A stretch of DNA of 27,741 bases from positions 1 through 27,741 of the forward strand of contig CAJUOM010000011.1 of assembly GCA_910588255.1 (NCBI GenBank), given 5' to 3'. Shown piece by piece: positions 1 to 8,883 of this stretch. The notes under the pieces are model-generated. The model saw only the letters and a program-made list of their open reading frames with translations, was not told the DNA's origin and did no database searches. Both the position numbers and the translations under genes were made by a program. Position 1 is the stretch's first letter. The number at the start of each line of letters is the position of its first letter. Source of the DNA: an uncultured Alphaproteobacteria bacterium. Its GTDB lineage: Bacteria; Pseudomonadota; Alphaproteobacteria; RUG11792.

Positions 1-55
1 TCCTGTCAATATCTTTTTTTCCCTCTTTTGAAAATATTTTTATGATTTTATCTTT

Positions 56-2177
56 GTGCGATTAGAAGTCTAAGAAGTAGTGGCGGTTAAATTCCGTCGT
101 CGCTGATGCTGCGAATGAAGTTATACCCCACTTTTAGTGACATGGCAAATCATTAGAAGGAAGCGAGGGGTAAAAGGGAATAATGCTTAACTCTATGGCA
201 AATTCTCCCTAATAGAGATGGATATGATTACGAGAGAAACCTGTGTTTGAAGCGTCGTTACATCGAGTGCCTGAAATAGAGTTGATACGGGCAGTTTAAA
301 GCGCATGAGGCACTGAGCGTGAATAGGGTTCAGTGAGCATTCCTTAGCCTTCGATGTATAGCAGGAATCTAAGTTCATCGGGAAACTACTACTTAGGAAC
401 GAAGTAATCGTTATAAAGCTCTCTATGAGAAGGTAGTCAGCCGCATGCTTTATAACGAAAGGATTGCTCAAGAAGCGAAGGCCCTTGGTAATGCGAGGGA
501 TATGCTGACGTGAGCATGGTTTTATGAAAGGTAAAGTTGTTGATAGCAATGGAGAAGCTATGAGCCAAATGGAAACAGCATGGTATAGATGGGAATCAGT
601 GAACTGGCGCAAGTTGGAACGCTCGAATTACAAGTTGCAAAGACGAATTTACCAAGCTTCAGCAAATGGAGATGTGAGAAAAACTCACAATCTGCAAAGA
701 CTCCTGATAAAATCCAAAGGAGCAAAGCTACTGGCAGTTAGGACGGTTGCTCAAGAGAATAACGGTAAGAAAACAGCCGGGATTGACGGTGTGAAATCTC
801 TAAATCCAACTCAAAGGTTAATGTTAGCTAATGACTTGAATTTAAGTGGAAAGAGTTCGCCTGTCCGACGTATATGGATCCCAAAAACGGGAAAGAACCA
901 AAGACGTCCTCTTGGTATACCCATCATAAGTGACCGGGCTAAGCAGGCTTTTGTAAAATTAGCACTTGAATCTGAATGGGAGGCAAATTTGAGGCTAACA
1001 GTTATGGTTTTAGACCGGGCAAATCGTGTCAGGATGCGATAGAGGCCATATTTCTATCAAGCCACAAATCGAACAATTATGTCCTGGATGCTGATATTAA
1101 AGGGTGTTTTGATAACATAGATCATCTAAAATTGTTGAAAAAGCTGAATACCTTTCCGAAATTATATTGCGTAATTAAAGGGTGGTTAAAAGCCGGAATA
1201 ATGGAAGGTGATGTGTTTGTAAGGCCAAAAAGAGGAACCCCACAGGGAGGTGTGATTTCTCCGTTAATGGCCAATATTGCATTACACGGAATAGAAATGG
1301 ACACAAAAAACGCACTAAAACTAGACTTGTTTCAACACTTATAAAGAGAGGCATAATAGAAAAGATATGGAACGCGCTCTCACTATGCTTCGGATAATCC
1401 GTTATGCTGATGATTTTGTAGTTATGCACGAAAGTCGGGATATTATCGATAAAGCAAAAAAATATATCGAGAATTGGTTAAAGAATATTGGACTACAACT
1501 AAGCGTTGAAAAAACAAGAATAGTACACACGCTAAGGAGAATAGATAAGACTCAGTCCGGGTTCGATTTCTTGGGGTTTAAGGTTAGACAGTTTTATGTG
1601 AAAAATAAGAAATCCGGATATGCAACCATTATCAAACCCAATCTTGAAAGCCAGAAAAGACACCGAAAGAAAATTCATTATATCATAGATAAGCTTTCTT
1701 CAGTGACGCAGAAGCAAATAATAGAAGCTCTTAATCCAGAAGTTCTGGGATGGGCAAATTACTATAAAGCTCAAGTTGCGAGAAAAGCTTTTGAAAAAAT
1801 GGACGACTACATGTGGTGGAGACTGTGGAAATGGGCGAGATGGAAACATCCAAACAAAGGAGCAAAATGGATAAAACGCAAATACTTCCGATATTATAAT
1901 AGCAATTCATGGAGATTTATGACTCACCAAAATGATCTTTTGAATCTCCATAGGGATATTCATATAAAAAGACACGTAAAAGTCAAGGGAACGAAACCTC
2001 CGTATGATGGAAATACAAATTACTGGACAAAACGGTCTAAAAGAGGTATTTATAAATAATCAGACAGTCAGGGGTACGTATGACAAACGTCATAAAACCA
2101 AGGAGCCGTATGAGGCGAAAGTCTCACGTACGGTTTTGTAGACGAGTTAGAAGGGGAAACCTTTCTGACTTAGTCAT
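56..2177 (+). mobile_element. Group II intron (bacterial, ORF-containing)
   Basis: A self-splicing, retromobile intron. The 5' boundary is placed at GTGCG (56-60), the usual group II start. The catalytic domain V is clear at about 2101-2137: GAGCCGTATGAGGCGAAAG followed by the complementary CTCACGTACGGTT. A domain VI hairpin follows (about 2145-2175), and a plausible end with AT lies near 2177. The 5' half (56-523) is the non-coding domain I-III ribozyme RNA. The intron-encoded protein lies in domain IV. The exact 3' splice site is inferred within a few bases. The host site cannot be named: the 55 bases upstream and the sequence after 2178 show no recognisable gene. Confidence 0.9.
524..2059 (+). 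pseudogene. ltrA: Group II intron reverse transcriptase/maturase, frameshifted
   Basis: The intron-encoded protein would reverse-transcribe the intron and help it splice. It is split over three frames. 524-~984 carries the N-terminal RT0 region and RT motifs 1-2 (KKTAGIDGV, RRPLGIPIISDRAKQA). ~985-1339 continues with FEANSYGFRPGKSCQDAI, the DADIKGCFDNIDH motif and GTPQGGVISPL. ~1341-2059 has the catalytic YADD and the maturase domain (LNPEVLGWANYYK). The first break looks like loss of one A from an A-run at 985-987, because EWEA(K)FEANSYGF is restored by adding one A. The second looks like one extra base near 1339-1340, which returns to the original frame. The protein stops soon after the maturase domain (KRSKRGIYK), so the C-terminal HNH endonuclease seen in many relatives is absent. 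Motif residues are intact, so either the decay is recent or the indels are sequence errors. Confidence 0.88.
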
Positions 2178-2451
2178 CAAAGCAAAGCCCACTAATACCA
2201 CTCAGAATCTTTAATTCCAGGCCATATAACTTAATCCTTCTTATGTCGTCAAACCCTAAAAATTATTAGTTAACAATACTCAAAAATATTTCAACACAAC
2301 TCTATGAGACACCCCAAAACCTCACAAATCCCCATAAACTTTATTGAATAACCTCCTTATTTTTCATAAATAAGCAAGAAGGAAAGCATGAGCAAATCCA
2401 TTCATATCTTTCCTTCTGCTTAATATTGGACTAGAGATTCTTCGTCAATAA
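2178..2451. other. Intergenic stretch with no recognised gene
   Basis: Between the intron end and the LRR gene fragment I see no coding signature on either strand. The only structure is the hairpin at 2372-2421. This may be the downstream remnant of whatever locus the intron entered. Confidence 0.5.
2372..2421 (-). terminator. Hairpin downstream of the LRR gene, possible terminator
   Basis: AAGCAAGAAGGAAAG (2372-2386) pairs with CTTTCCTTCTGCTT (2408-2421), giving 14 pairs with one bulged base and a ~21 nt loop. It lies ~30 bases past the stop codon of the - strand LRR gene. The following - strand sequence is T-rich but not a clean T-tract, so terminator function is inferred. Confidence 0.45.
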
Positions 2452-3011
2452 TTAATGCACAATGATTGTTATCCCTTTTTCTTGAGCAAGTTCTTTTAAT
2501 TCTTTCTTTAAACCCCATGATACATAATTATCATTTAGATCAATCTTCTTGACAGAAGTATTGTTGTTTTTTAAAGCATCAACAATTACCCTAACTCCTG
2601 CGCTTTCTATGCCATTGCCAGACAAATTGATACTAGTAATATAGGTATTGCTCCTCAGAGCATCAGCAAGTACTCTGAACTCTACTTCCCCTGTCTCACT
2701 AAAATGTAGAGGATTTACATAAAGCGAGGCTCTATCCCGATTTTTTGTAGATAATTTCGAAATTTTTCAGCCAAAGCAGCTTGTTCAGGCGTTATTTCTG
2801 GTTCTGCTGCTTCTGGTTGCAAAACAGAATGATGCATACCGGCGTCTGGAAAATTATCTATAGCAGTTTGAACAGCGGTTAACGGACCTGTTAAGTAAGT
2901 CTTAAAAGCAGTTAACTGCTCCATATCAAAACCACCAAATTTGGCATCGACGCACCAACTTCTATACTTTCCAACATGGAAAGCATACTCATTACTAATA
3001 AAATTTTCACA
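2452..3011 (-). pseudogene. Leucine-rich-repeat protein, frameshifted
   Basis: The C-terminal part, read on the - strand from about 2740 to the stop at 2452-2454, has ribonuclease-inhibitor-type LRRs: FRVLADALRSNTYITSINLS then VRVIVDALKNNN...KKIDLNDN, about 28 residues apart. The N-terminal part is open from an ATG at 2924 (MEQLTAFKTYLTG) and upstream to a GTG at 3011. That GTG has CAGGAG at an ideal 7-base spacing, so I prefer it. The N-terminal frame ends at 2715. A single missing base, most simply in the run of six T at 2741-2746, would join both halves into one protein of about 186 residues. Another frame across 2925-3005 reads like a signal peptide (LVMSMLSMLE), so a second shift cannot be excluded. 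Bacterial LRR proteins of this type are often host-interaction proteins; function here is unproven. Confidence 0.65.
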
Positions 3012-3142
3012 GTTTTTCTCCTGTAATAAAATTAACTTTATATCTATATATTATATACCATCAAATATTCTATCAAAAAGCAAGAGGAAATATATATTTT
3101 GTATTTACAAAATAAGTAATAGAAACATCAAGAAAATTTCTT

Positions 3143-3261
3143 AAAATTTTATGGGACTTTTTAGGGAGTGACATAAGGAAAAAGGGGAAGTATACTGAAA
3201 ATATAGAGGATATTCAAGTGCGCGGCGTGTGGTATAATATCAAGATACCGCACACCGCGAT
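3143..3261 (+). repeat. Composite dispersed repeat A, copy 1
   Basis: It begins with the 20-mer 3143-3162 (AAAATTTTATGGGAC then T5), runs through TATACTGAAAATATAGAGGA (3191-3210) and ends in the palindrome at 3221-3259. The same order and spacing recur on the - strand at about 16577-16697, with clear identity along the whole unit. It fills the gap downstream of the - strand ankyrin-like gene. No convincing ORF is seen. Confidence 0.8.
3221..3259. repeat. Palindromic element P1
   Basis: Arms 3221-3235 (CGCGGCGTGTGGTAT) and 3245-3259 (ATACCGCACACCGCG) form a 15-base stem with one mismatch and one wobble. The loop is AATATCAAG. It lies 6 bases past the stop of the ankyrin-like gene, where it could protect or end that transcript. 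It is one of five family members in the window. Confidence 0.85.
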
Positions 3262-3265
3262 AGAT

Positions 3266-5005
3266 TTAACCTTCTATACTAAGAAGCTTTTGAGGTGCAT
3301 TTAATTCTTTTAGCCCTTCAATAGCTTTTTTTGAAAAAGCAGCTTTTATTCTTTCAAAAGCAGATATATATCTATCATCATTCATTAAGTATAACATATA
3401 TACTAAATAAACTGCATAATATACATCTTTATTTTGTATAGCTATATCTATTTGATTTTTTTGATTAATATCTTTTTTTAACGGATCAAAATTCATAAGT
3501 TTTAAAAGACTTGCAAAACTCTGAGGATTATATCTACAAGCCGCTACTTCTCTCAAGAATAAGTTCCCATAATTATCTACGTAGTAAGGGGTTATATTAA
3601 TATCAAGTAATAACTTTATTAAATCTTGATTATAAGTCATAATGGCTAATTGTAATGGTGTAATTCCAACAAATCCTGAATTACTATCTCTATTAAATTT
3701 TCTATAGTTATAATAGCGTCTATTCCATGATGCGTTTTTGAGTAAAGCTTCTTTTACAGGAGCTATTAATTCAGGTTTTTCAGCTAGTACTATAACTAAT
3801 GAATGTAAATAAGTATTCCAGAATCCATTTAGCATATCGTCATTATCTCCTGGAACATTATCTATATACCATATCAATAAATCAGGCTTGTTTTCAAGAG
3901 CTAATTTAAGTGCCATAGTTCCGATAACTGGAGAATTTGTTCGTTTATCCCGTATTTTTAAAATATCATTTGTTAGACCACTATAGTCGTCATCTAAGAA
4001 TAACCTATAAGCGATGTTTAATTTTGTGTTTTGAATTAATTCAATTTCAGCTCCTTTTATCATCTCTTCTATTTTTGCTGTTGCATTAACCAAAAAGAAG
4101 TGTTCCGGATTTTTTGAATTTAAGATCTTTATAAACTCTTCTGGAGTTTCAACTTTTATCCAAGCGGCTTTATTAATTTGATCCAAAGTTTTCATTTCTG
4201 CTGGAACGTTATATTTTATACTTTCATCAGAAAGAGCTAGAGCTTGATAACTTTCTATAGAACCATATCCCGGATTATATCTTTGATCAAAGATTCTATG
4301 AAAAAATGGAGATATCCTATGCTCATCTATTGTTGACACTTGTGTTGATGTTTCAGTAAATAGCTTTTTAATTTCACTTTGAAGTTTATCTACTATTTCT
4401 TTAGAAAAGCCTGTTTGTGATAATATTTTTTCGCTATCCGAGATTGTGATTTTGTTTTTAAAAGTTAATACTCTATGAAAAGCTTCGGTTATTGTAGTAA
4501 CTGTAACCTCTAAGACCATAGGAACATTATACATTGGAGCTATTTTCGGCAAATTAATTTTAATTATTTCTGAAATCTTATCTAAAGATTCTTCACCATT
4601 TAAAAAAGGCTCGTATAAACCCAGGCGGCTATCGGGAACTATTTTAGAAGGTCCTGATTGTTTTACAAAAATTGGCAATATCTTAGATTTTAGTTTTGTT
4701 ATATTAGTAGAACTCATACCTGTTGTCTCAAAAACGTCTAATATTTTGTTTGCTTCGTTAGGTCTATTTTTGAGTTTTTCCACAACAGTATTTATAGTAC
4801 TCTGTCTAACATATTGAAGATTATACATCGGAAGCATTTGTGGTAATTCGCTATCTAATATAGAGCGAACTTTATCTAGGTCATACTGTTGCTCTGTATT
4901 AGTTACAACCGCAATATCTACACTGCTATTTAATGGAACCATACTAGCAATGCTAGCGCTAGTTAAGATAGCAAGTATGATTGTTATATTTAATATTTTA
5001 TTCAT
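3266..5005 (-). CDS. Secreted ankyrin-like protein with duplicated N-terminal module
   Basis: 579 residues. I start at the ATG at 5005 (MNKILNITIILAIL) because GGGGAG sits 7 bases upstream; an ATG 15 bases earlier overlaps that ribosome site. Residues 1-21 form a signal peptide (ILAILTSASIAS). Residues ~44-115 and ~142-216 look like two copies of one ~75-residue module: DKVRSILDSELPQMLPMYN against DKISEIIKINLPKIAPMYN, each ending in K-L-x-S-x-I. The middle (~270-440) is helical with no family I recognise. Residues ~445-525 carry ankyrin-type helices (GITPLQLAIMTYNQDLIKLL, then a DNYGN turn). Export plus ankyrin repeats suggests a host-directed or envelope-associated role, which is inference. 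A promoter candidate lies at 5034-5061 and palindrome P1 lies just past the stop. Confidence 0.75.
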   Translation of the reverse strand: MNKILNITIILAILTSASIASMVPLNSSVDIAVVTNTEQQYDLDKVRSILDSELPQMLPMYNLQYVRQSTINTVVEKLKNRPNEANKILDVFETTGMSSTNITKLKSKILPIFVKQSGPSKIVPDSRLGLYEPFLNGEESLDKISEIIKINLPKIAPMYNVPMVLEVTVTTITEAFHRVLTFKNKITISDSEKILSQTGFSKEIVDKLQSEIKKLFTETSTQVSTIDEHRISPFFHRIFDQRYNPGYGSIESYQALALSDESIKYNVPAEMKTLDQINKAAWIKVETPEEFIKILNSKNPEHFFLVNATAKIEEMIKGAEIELIQNTKLNIAYRLFLDDDYSGLTNDILKIRDKRTNSPVIGTMALKLALENKPDLLIWYIDNVPGDNDDMLNGFWNTYLHSLVIVLAEKPELIAPVKEALLKNASWNRRYYNYRKFNRDSNSGFVGITPLQLAIMTYNQDLIKLLLDINITPYYVDNYGNLFLREVAACRYNPQSFASLLKLMNFDPLKKDINQKNQIDIAIQNKDVYYAVYLVYMLYLMNDDRYISAFERIKAAFSKKAIEGLKELNAPQKLLSIEG

Positions 5006-5033
5006 TAATATTCTCCCCATAGAATCATCTTAA

Positions 5034-5061
5034 TTTATATTAACATATAATATGTCAGACA
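5034..5061 (-). promoter_or_regulatory. Promoter candidate for the ankyrin-like gene
   Basis: On the - strand, TTGTCT (5061-5056) is followed after 16 bases by TATAAA (5039-5034), close to the sigma-70 consensus. It lies about 30 bases upstream of the chosen start. Confidence 0.5.
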
Positions 5062-5133
5062 ACAAGAGAAATGAGTGTAATTTTTAAAAAATTAGTGTAA
5101 GATTATTATGAAGCTGTTTTTCAAAATGTTTTT

Positions 5134-6246
5134 ATGAAAGTTTGGAGAAAATTTTGGTCTTTGTTGATATTGACTTTGATATTTGCAGTCATTCAGTTTT
5201 CAATGCCTGAAATCGGACATTTGGAACTTTCAATAGCAAACAGAGAATTTTCGATAGGGATCTATGCTATTTTGACATTTTTAACATTTTTCTGGTTAAT
5301 TTGCTTTTCCATAAAATCTTTCTTCATCTGGTTTTTATCCTTGTTTTTTAAAAACAAAACCGCAGAAGAAACAAAATCTATTAATGGGTTGGCAAAACTT
5401 ATTGTTTCTGATGATTTCGATTTTTCAAAAGAATTTGAAAAAACATTCATTACTGAGAACATGAATATTTTAAAAATTGCTCTCGCAATTAAAAGAGGTT
5501 TGTATCTTAAAAACTTTGATAAAACTGGTTTACACTGCATTGATATATATTTAATAAAATCCGAACTTGAAAAGTATATAAAGAATGGAAATATAAACGC
5601 TTCAATTAATTTAGCAAACAAAGTTATAAAAAGCTATTATGAAAATATTGCGGTTATTTCTAACGAGATTTTAGAAACGGCAAAATTAGCCAGGAAAAAT
5701 AATATTGATTTTTATTTTGACCCTTCTAAATTTAAATATAATTTACCGCAAACTTTTATTGATAAATACAACTACTCTCTAGAACTTCAAGACTTTGAAT
5801 TGGTATCGAATTTTGAAAAGAAATCAAAGATAATCGAACGCTTACATAAAAATTATCCTTCCAATATTTTTATATTATCAAAATACCTTGATTTCGCCTT
5901 CGAAAATAATATCGACGAAAAAAAGATATTAAATTCTGTCAAAGAATTCTTGCAACTTAGTCCGAATCGTGAAATAGCAGAGTATTTACTAAAAACTAAT
6001 CGCAAAGATATATTTGAACTTACTCAGTCTTATCTTGCAAATATTAGTGATAAAAATATTGAAAAACTTTGGATACTTCTGATCATAGCAACAAAACTGG
6101 AATATGTTCATATAGCAAAAGAGCTTATTCATAAAATTATAAATATCGATCAACCTGATGAGATATACAAGTTTTATATCAAGAACCACGATATATTATC
6201 TAAAGATAAGGAAATTGCTTCGATTATTATGGAGAGGCCGAATTAA
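5134..6246 (+). CDS. HemY-like inner-membrane protein
   Basis: 370 residues. Two membrane segments are visible: ~8-25 (FWSLLILTLIFAVIQFSM) and ~40-72 (IYAILTFLTFFWLICF...FIWFLSLFF). A long helical cytoplasmic or periplasmic region with TPR-like spacing follows (LANKVIKSYYE, IERLHKNYPSNIFILSKYL). The two-helix N-terminus, the short linker LELSIANREFSIGI and the TPR-like remainder match the layout of HemY proteins, which sit beside haem-biosynthesis genes in many proteobacteria and have an unclear role. No hem genes are nearby here. The last base of its TAA is the first base of the dut ATG (TAATG at 6244-6248), so the two are probably translationally coupled. The family call rests on architecture rather than motif residues. 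Confidence 0.5.
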   Translation: MKVWRKFWSLLILTLIFAVIQFSMPEIGHLELSIANREFSIGIYAILTFLTFFWLICFSIKSFFIWFLSLFFKNKTAEETKSINGLAKLIVSDDFDFSKEFEKTFITENMNILKIALAIKRGLYLKNFDKTGLHCIDIYLIKSELEKYIKNGNINASINLANKVIKSYYENIAVISNEILETAKLARKNNIDFYFDPSKFKYNLPQTFIDKYNYSLELQDFELVSNFEKKSKIIERLHKNYPSNIFILSKYLDFAFENNIDEKKILNSVKEFLQLSPNREIAEYLLKTNRKDIFELTQSYLANISDKNIEKLWILLIIATKLEYVHIAKELIHKIINIDQPDEIYKFYIKNHDILSKDKEIASIIMERPN

Positions 6247-6680
6247 TGAAATTAAAATTTAAAAAACTGAATAATAACGCCATCATTCCAAATTATGGCA
6301 GTGAATACAGCGCAGGAGCCGATTTGAGTACTTGCATCACAGAGGATATAGTTTTAAATCCATCTGAAACGAAGATTCTCCCGACGGGTCTTGCTATTGA
6401 AATTCCTGAAAGACATTTTGGTATGGTTTGTTCAAGATCAGGACTAGCAGCAAAGTATCAGATTGTAGTTTTGAATTCTCCGGGAATTATCGATTCTGAT
6501 TATCGTGGAGAAATAAAATTGATAATGATAAATTATTCTAACATCCCTTTTGTGATAAAGCCATCCATGAGATTAGCGCAAATTATAATTGTGCCTTTCT
6601 TAAAAGCAACTTGGATAGAATTCGAAAATCTCTCAGAAACCATTCGTGGAAATAATGGCTTGGGTTCCACAGGTTGCTGA
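6246..6680 (+). CDS. dut: dUTP diphosphatase
   Basis: 144 residues, normal length for trimeric dUTPase, which hydrolyses dUTP to dUMP and PPi. This keeps uracil out of DNA and feeds thymidylate synthesis. All five motifs are present: AGADL (23-27), RSGLA (64-68), GIIDSDYRGEI (80-90, catalytic Asp83), RLAQ (109-112) and the C-terminal phosphate-gripping RGNNGLGSTG (134-143). Motif 5 has Leu where Phe is usual. The start overlaps the preceding stop codon, indicating coupling with the HemY-like gene. Confidence 0.97.
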   Translation: MKLKFKKLNNNAIIPNYGSEYSAGADLSTCITEDIVLNPSETKILPTGLAIEIPERHFGMVCSRSGLAAKYQIVVLNSPGIIDSDYRGEIKLIMINYSNIPFVIKPSMRLAQIIIVPFLKATWIEFENLSETIRGNNGLGSTGC

Positions 6681-6761
6681 TTATAAAATGATTAATTCTA
6701 ATTTAGAAAAAAGTTCTTGAAATTATACAAGTTTTATAGCATGATTAAATAATCAGGATAT

Positions 6762-6838
6762 GGCGGAGTAGCTCAGTTGGTTAGAGCAGCGGAATCATAA
6801 TCCGCGTGTCGGGGGTTCAAGTCCCTCCTTCGCTACCA
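6762..6838 (+). tRNA. tRNA-Met (CAT), elongator type
   Basis: A 77-base cloverleaf. The acceptor stem is GGCGGAG/CTTCGCT with two G-T pairs, the D stem is GCTC/GAGC, and the anticodon stem is GCGGA/TCCGC with CAT at 6796-6798. The T loop is TTCAAGT and the 3' CCA is encoded. The normal first base pair excludes the initiator (which has a mismatch there), and the sequence matches the usual alphaproteobacterial elongator Met rather than Ile2 tRNA. It ends 19 bases before efp. Confidence 0.95.
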
Positions 6839-6857
6839 TTGATTTTTTGGGATTTAA

Positions 6858-7421
6858 ATGAAAATTAGCGCTAATGAAATAAGGGTAGGAAATGTTTTAG
6901 AACATAACTCCAAATTATGGATTGTTACAAAAACACAACATGTCCAGCCTGGGAAAGGTGGAGCCTTTATGCAGACAGAAATGAAAGAACTTAAAGGCGG
7001 ACAAAAATTAAATGAAAGATTTAGATCAGCAGATACAGTTGAAAAAGTATTCTTAGAAGAAAAAGCGTTTCAGTTTCTTTATCAAGATGGTGATTACTTG
7101 CATTTTATGGATCAAGCAACATATGATCAAATACAATTATCAGTCGATTTAGTTGGTGATTCTGCTGCTTTCTTGACAGATGGTATGATTGTCAATATTT
7201 GTATGTATGAAAATGAACCGATCAGCGTTGCATTACCAGCAACTGTTGTTTTAGAAATAGTTGAAGCAGAGCCTGTTGTGAAAGGACAAACTGCAGCATC
7301 ATCTTATAAACCTGCTGTTTTATCTAATGGAGTGAAAATTATGGTTCCTCAACATATTGAGACAGGTACGAAAGTTGTTGTTGACACTTCAAATTCCACT
7401 TACGTAGAAAGAGCAAAATAG
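6858..7421 (+). CDS. efp: Elongation factor P
   Basis: 187 residues, full length. EF-P binds ribosomes stalled at polyproline and promotes peptide bond formation. Three OB-like domains are expected. The domain I loop PGKGGAF (31-37) carries Lys33, the position that is modified in many bacteria. The C-terminal signature is intact (VPQHIETGTKVVVDTSNSTY). No modification enzyme is visible in this window. It is followed after 5 bases by the SuhB-like gene, so the two probably share a transcript. Confidence 0.97.
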   Translation: MKISANEIRVGNVLEHNSKLWIVTKTQHVQPGKGGAFMQTEMKELKGGQKLNERFRSADTVEKVFLEEKAFQFLYQDGDYLHFMDQATYDQIQLSVDLVGDSAAFLTDGMIVNICMYENEPISVALPATVVLEIVEAEPVVKGQTAASSYKPAVLSNGVKIMVPQHIETGTKVVVDTSNSTYVERAK

Positions 7422-7426
7422 CATTT

Positions 7427-8176
7427 ATGAATATTTCTGCAATATTGCACGTCATGACAAAAGCTGCAGATAAAGCGGCATCTATAGTAGTTCGTGATTT
7501 TGGAGAACTTGAAAGATTGCAGGTTTCAAGAAAAGGAATTAGAAATTTTGTAACATCTTCTGATAAGAACTCTGAAAGCAAAATAATTTATGAACTCTCC
7601 AAAGCAAGACCGGAATTTTCTTTTATTTGTGAAGAATCAGGATTTTTAAAAAATGAAAATACGGACTCAATTTGGATAGTCGATCCAATTGATGGAACAA
7701 ACAACTTTATGCGAGGAATTCCATATTTTGCAATAAATATAGCACTTATGGAAAATAAAGAATTCGTTGCTGGTGTCACATTAGATCCAATGAGGGGTGA
7801 TTGTTTCAAAGCAGGATTAAGAGAAGGAGCTTTTGAAGGAAACAGAAATAGATTGCGAGTTTCTAATCGTGAAAAATTGCAAGAAGCAGTTGTTGCTTTG
7901 AGAACTAATTTTGATATAGAGCAAAGGATTTTTAATCAAGGTGCCATAATTCGAAAAACAGGATCAATGGCATTGGATTTAGCTTATTTAGCAGCAGGAA
8001 AATACGATGTTGTTATAGCTCAAAATGTAACACTTTGGGATATTGCAAGCGGTATTGTATTAATAAGAGAATCCGGAGGATTTATAAATTACACCCAAAA
8101 AGAAAATGGAATATACGATATTTATGCAGCTTCCTCATCTAAGTTATTTAATATTATTACAAAATTTGTTGAGTAG
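7427..8176 (+). CDS. suhB: Inositol monophosphatase family protein (SuhB-like)
   Basis: 249 residues. A Mg-dependent phosphatase of the inositol monophosphatase superfamily. The metal-binding motifs are present: EESG (69-72), WIVDPIDGTNNF (83-94, with Asp86 and Asp89) and the C-terminal LWDIASGIVLIRESGG. In bacteria the substrate may be inositol-1-phosphate, and SuhB also has a ribosome-biogenesis/antitermination role. Which applies here cannot be told from the sequence. It starts 5 bases after efp. Confidence 0.92.
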   Translation: MNISAILHVMTKAADKAASIVVRDFGELERLQVSRKGIRNFVTSSDKNSESKIIYELSKARPEFSFICEESGFLKNENTDSIWIVDPIDGTNNFMRGIPYFAINIALMENKEFVAGVTLDPMRGDCFKAGLREGAFEGNRNRLRVSNREKLQEAVVALRTNFDIEQRIFNQGAIIRKTGSMALDLAYLAAGKYDVVIAQNVTLWDIASGIVLIRESGGFINYTQKENGIYDIYAASSSKLFNIITKFVE

Positions 8177-8188
8177 GCTTTAAATATT

Positions 8189-8217
8189 TTGTTTTTTATG
8201 TTAGACTGCCATATATA
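8189..8217 (+). promoter_or_regulatory. Weak promoter candidate for the LON-domain/miaB operon
   Basis: TTGTTT (8189-8194), a 17-base spacer, then TATATA (8212-8217), 20 bases before the first ATG of the operon. The match is moderate, but this is the only sizeable gap before a five-gene run. Confidence 0.35.
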
Positions 8218-8237
8218 GATTAGAGATTTTTAGATTT

Positions 8238-8882
8238 ATGGAAAAACTTCCGACAATACTTCCGGTTTTTAGAGTAAGATCAACGATTTTAATGCCTCGA
8301 GCTCAATTGCCTATAGTTATGTCTGAGAATGATTATCTTGCTGTTTCTTCAGAAGTTATAGAAAATAACATAGTAGCCATAGTTCAACCAAAACCTGTTC
8401 TTATTAAAGATTCAAAGAATAAAGAAAAAACTAAATCGTTCACAACAGGATGTGCAGGGCGTATTACAGAAATAATACCAATAGCAAGTGAAATCACAAT
8501 CAACATTTTTGGCCTTTGTAGGTTTGAAGTTTTAGAAGAATTTCCTGCGGATATCAATGGAATAGAACGAGTCTCTGTAAATTATGAAAAATTTTCAGTA
8601 GACACAGAAAAAACAGAAGAACTTGAGATAGATAGATCTCGTTTGATGAATGCCTTAGATTTATATTTTCGAAATTTGGAAATTGCTCCAAATTGGAAAG
8701 AAATTGAAAAAACCCCAACAAATGTTTTGATTTCAGCCCTCGCTATGGCATGTCCATTTCATCCAAGCGAAAAACAATCTCTTCTTGAAACTGTCGATGC
8801 TAAAGAACGATCAAATATGATTATAAAAATTATAGAAATGAATTCATTTGACAGGTATCATACGGCAAATATAGTAAATTAA
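8238..8882 (+). CDS. LON substrate-binding-domain protein
   Basis: 214 residues corresponding only to the N-terminal substrate-binding domain of Lon protease. LPTILPVFRVRSTILMPRAQ opens the fold, followed by GCAGRITEI and INIFGLCRFEVLEEF, typical of this family. The ATPase and protease domains are absent, and the protein ends naturally. Stand-alone proteins of this type are common in Alphaproteobacteria; their role is not well defined and may involve binding unfolded proteins. Its TAA is one base before the miaB ATG. Confidence 0.88.
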   Translation: MEKLPTILPVFRVRSTILMPRAQLPIVMSENDYLAVSSEVIENNIVAIVQPKPVLIKDSKNKEKTKSFTTGCAGRITEIIPIASEITINIFGLCRFEVLEEFPADINGIERVSVNYEKFSVDTEKTEELEIDRSRLMNALDLYFRNLEIAPNWKEIEKTPTNVLISALAMACPFHPSEKQSLLETVDAKERSNMIIKIIEMNSFDRYHTANIVN

Positions 8883-8883
8883 G

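Noticed and set aside
193..612. 139-residue ORF on the - strand
   Set aside because: It lies antisense to the intron ribozyme and the start of its protein; no family features and no ribosome site.
2941..3144. 67-residue ORF on the + strand
   Set aside because: Opposite the better-supported start of the LRR gene, which has a strong ribosome site; composition is low-complexity.
5262..6189. ORFs of 119 and 66 residues on the - strand
   Set aside because: Shadows of the HemY-like coding region.
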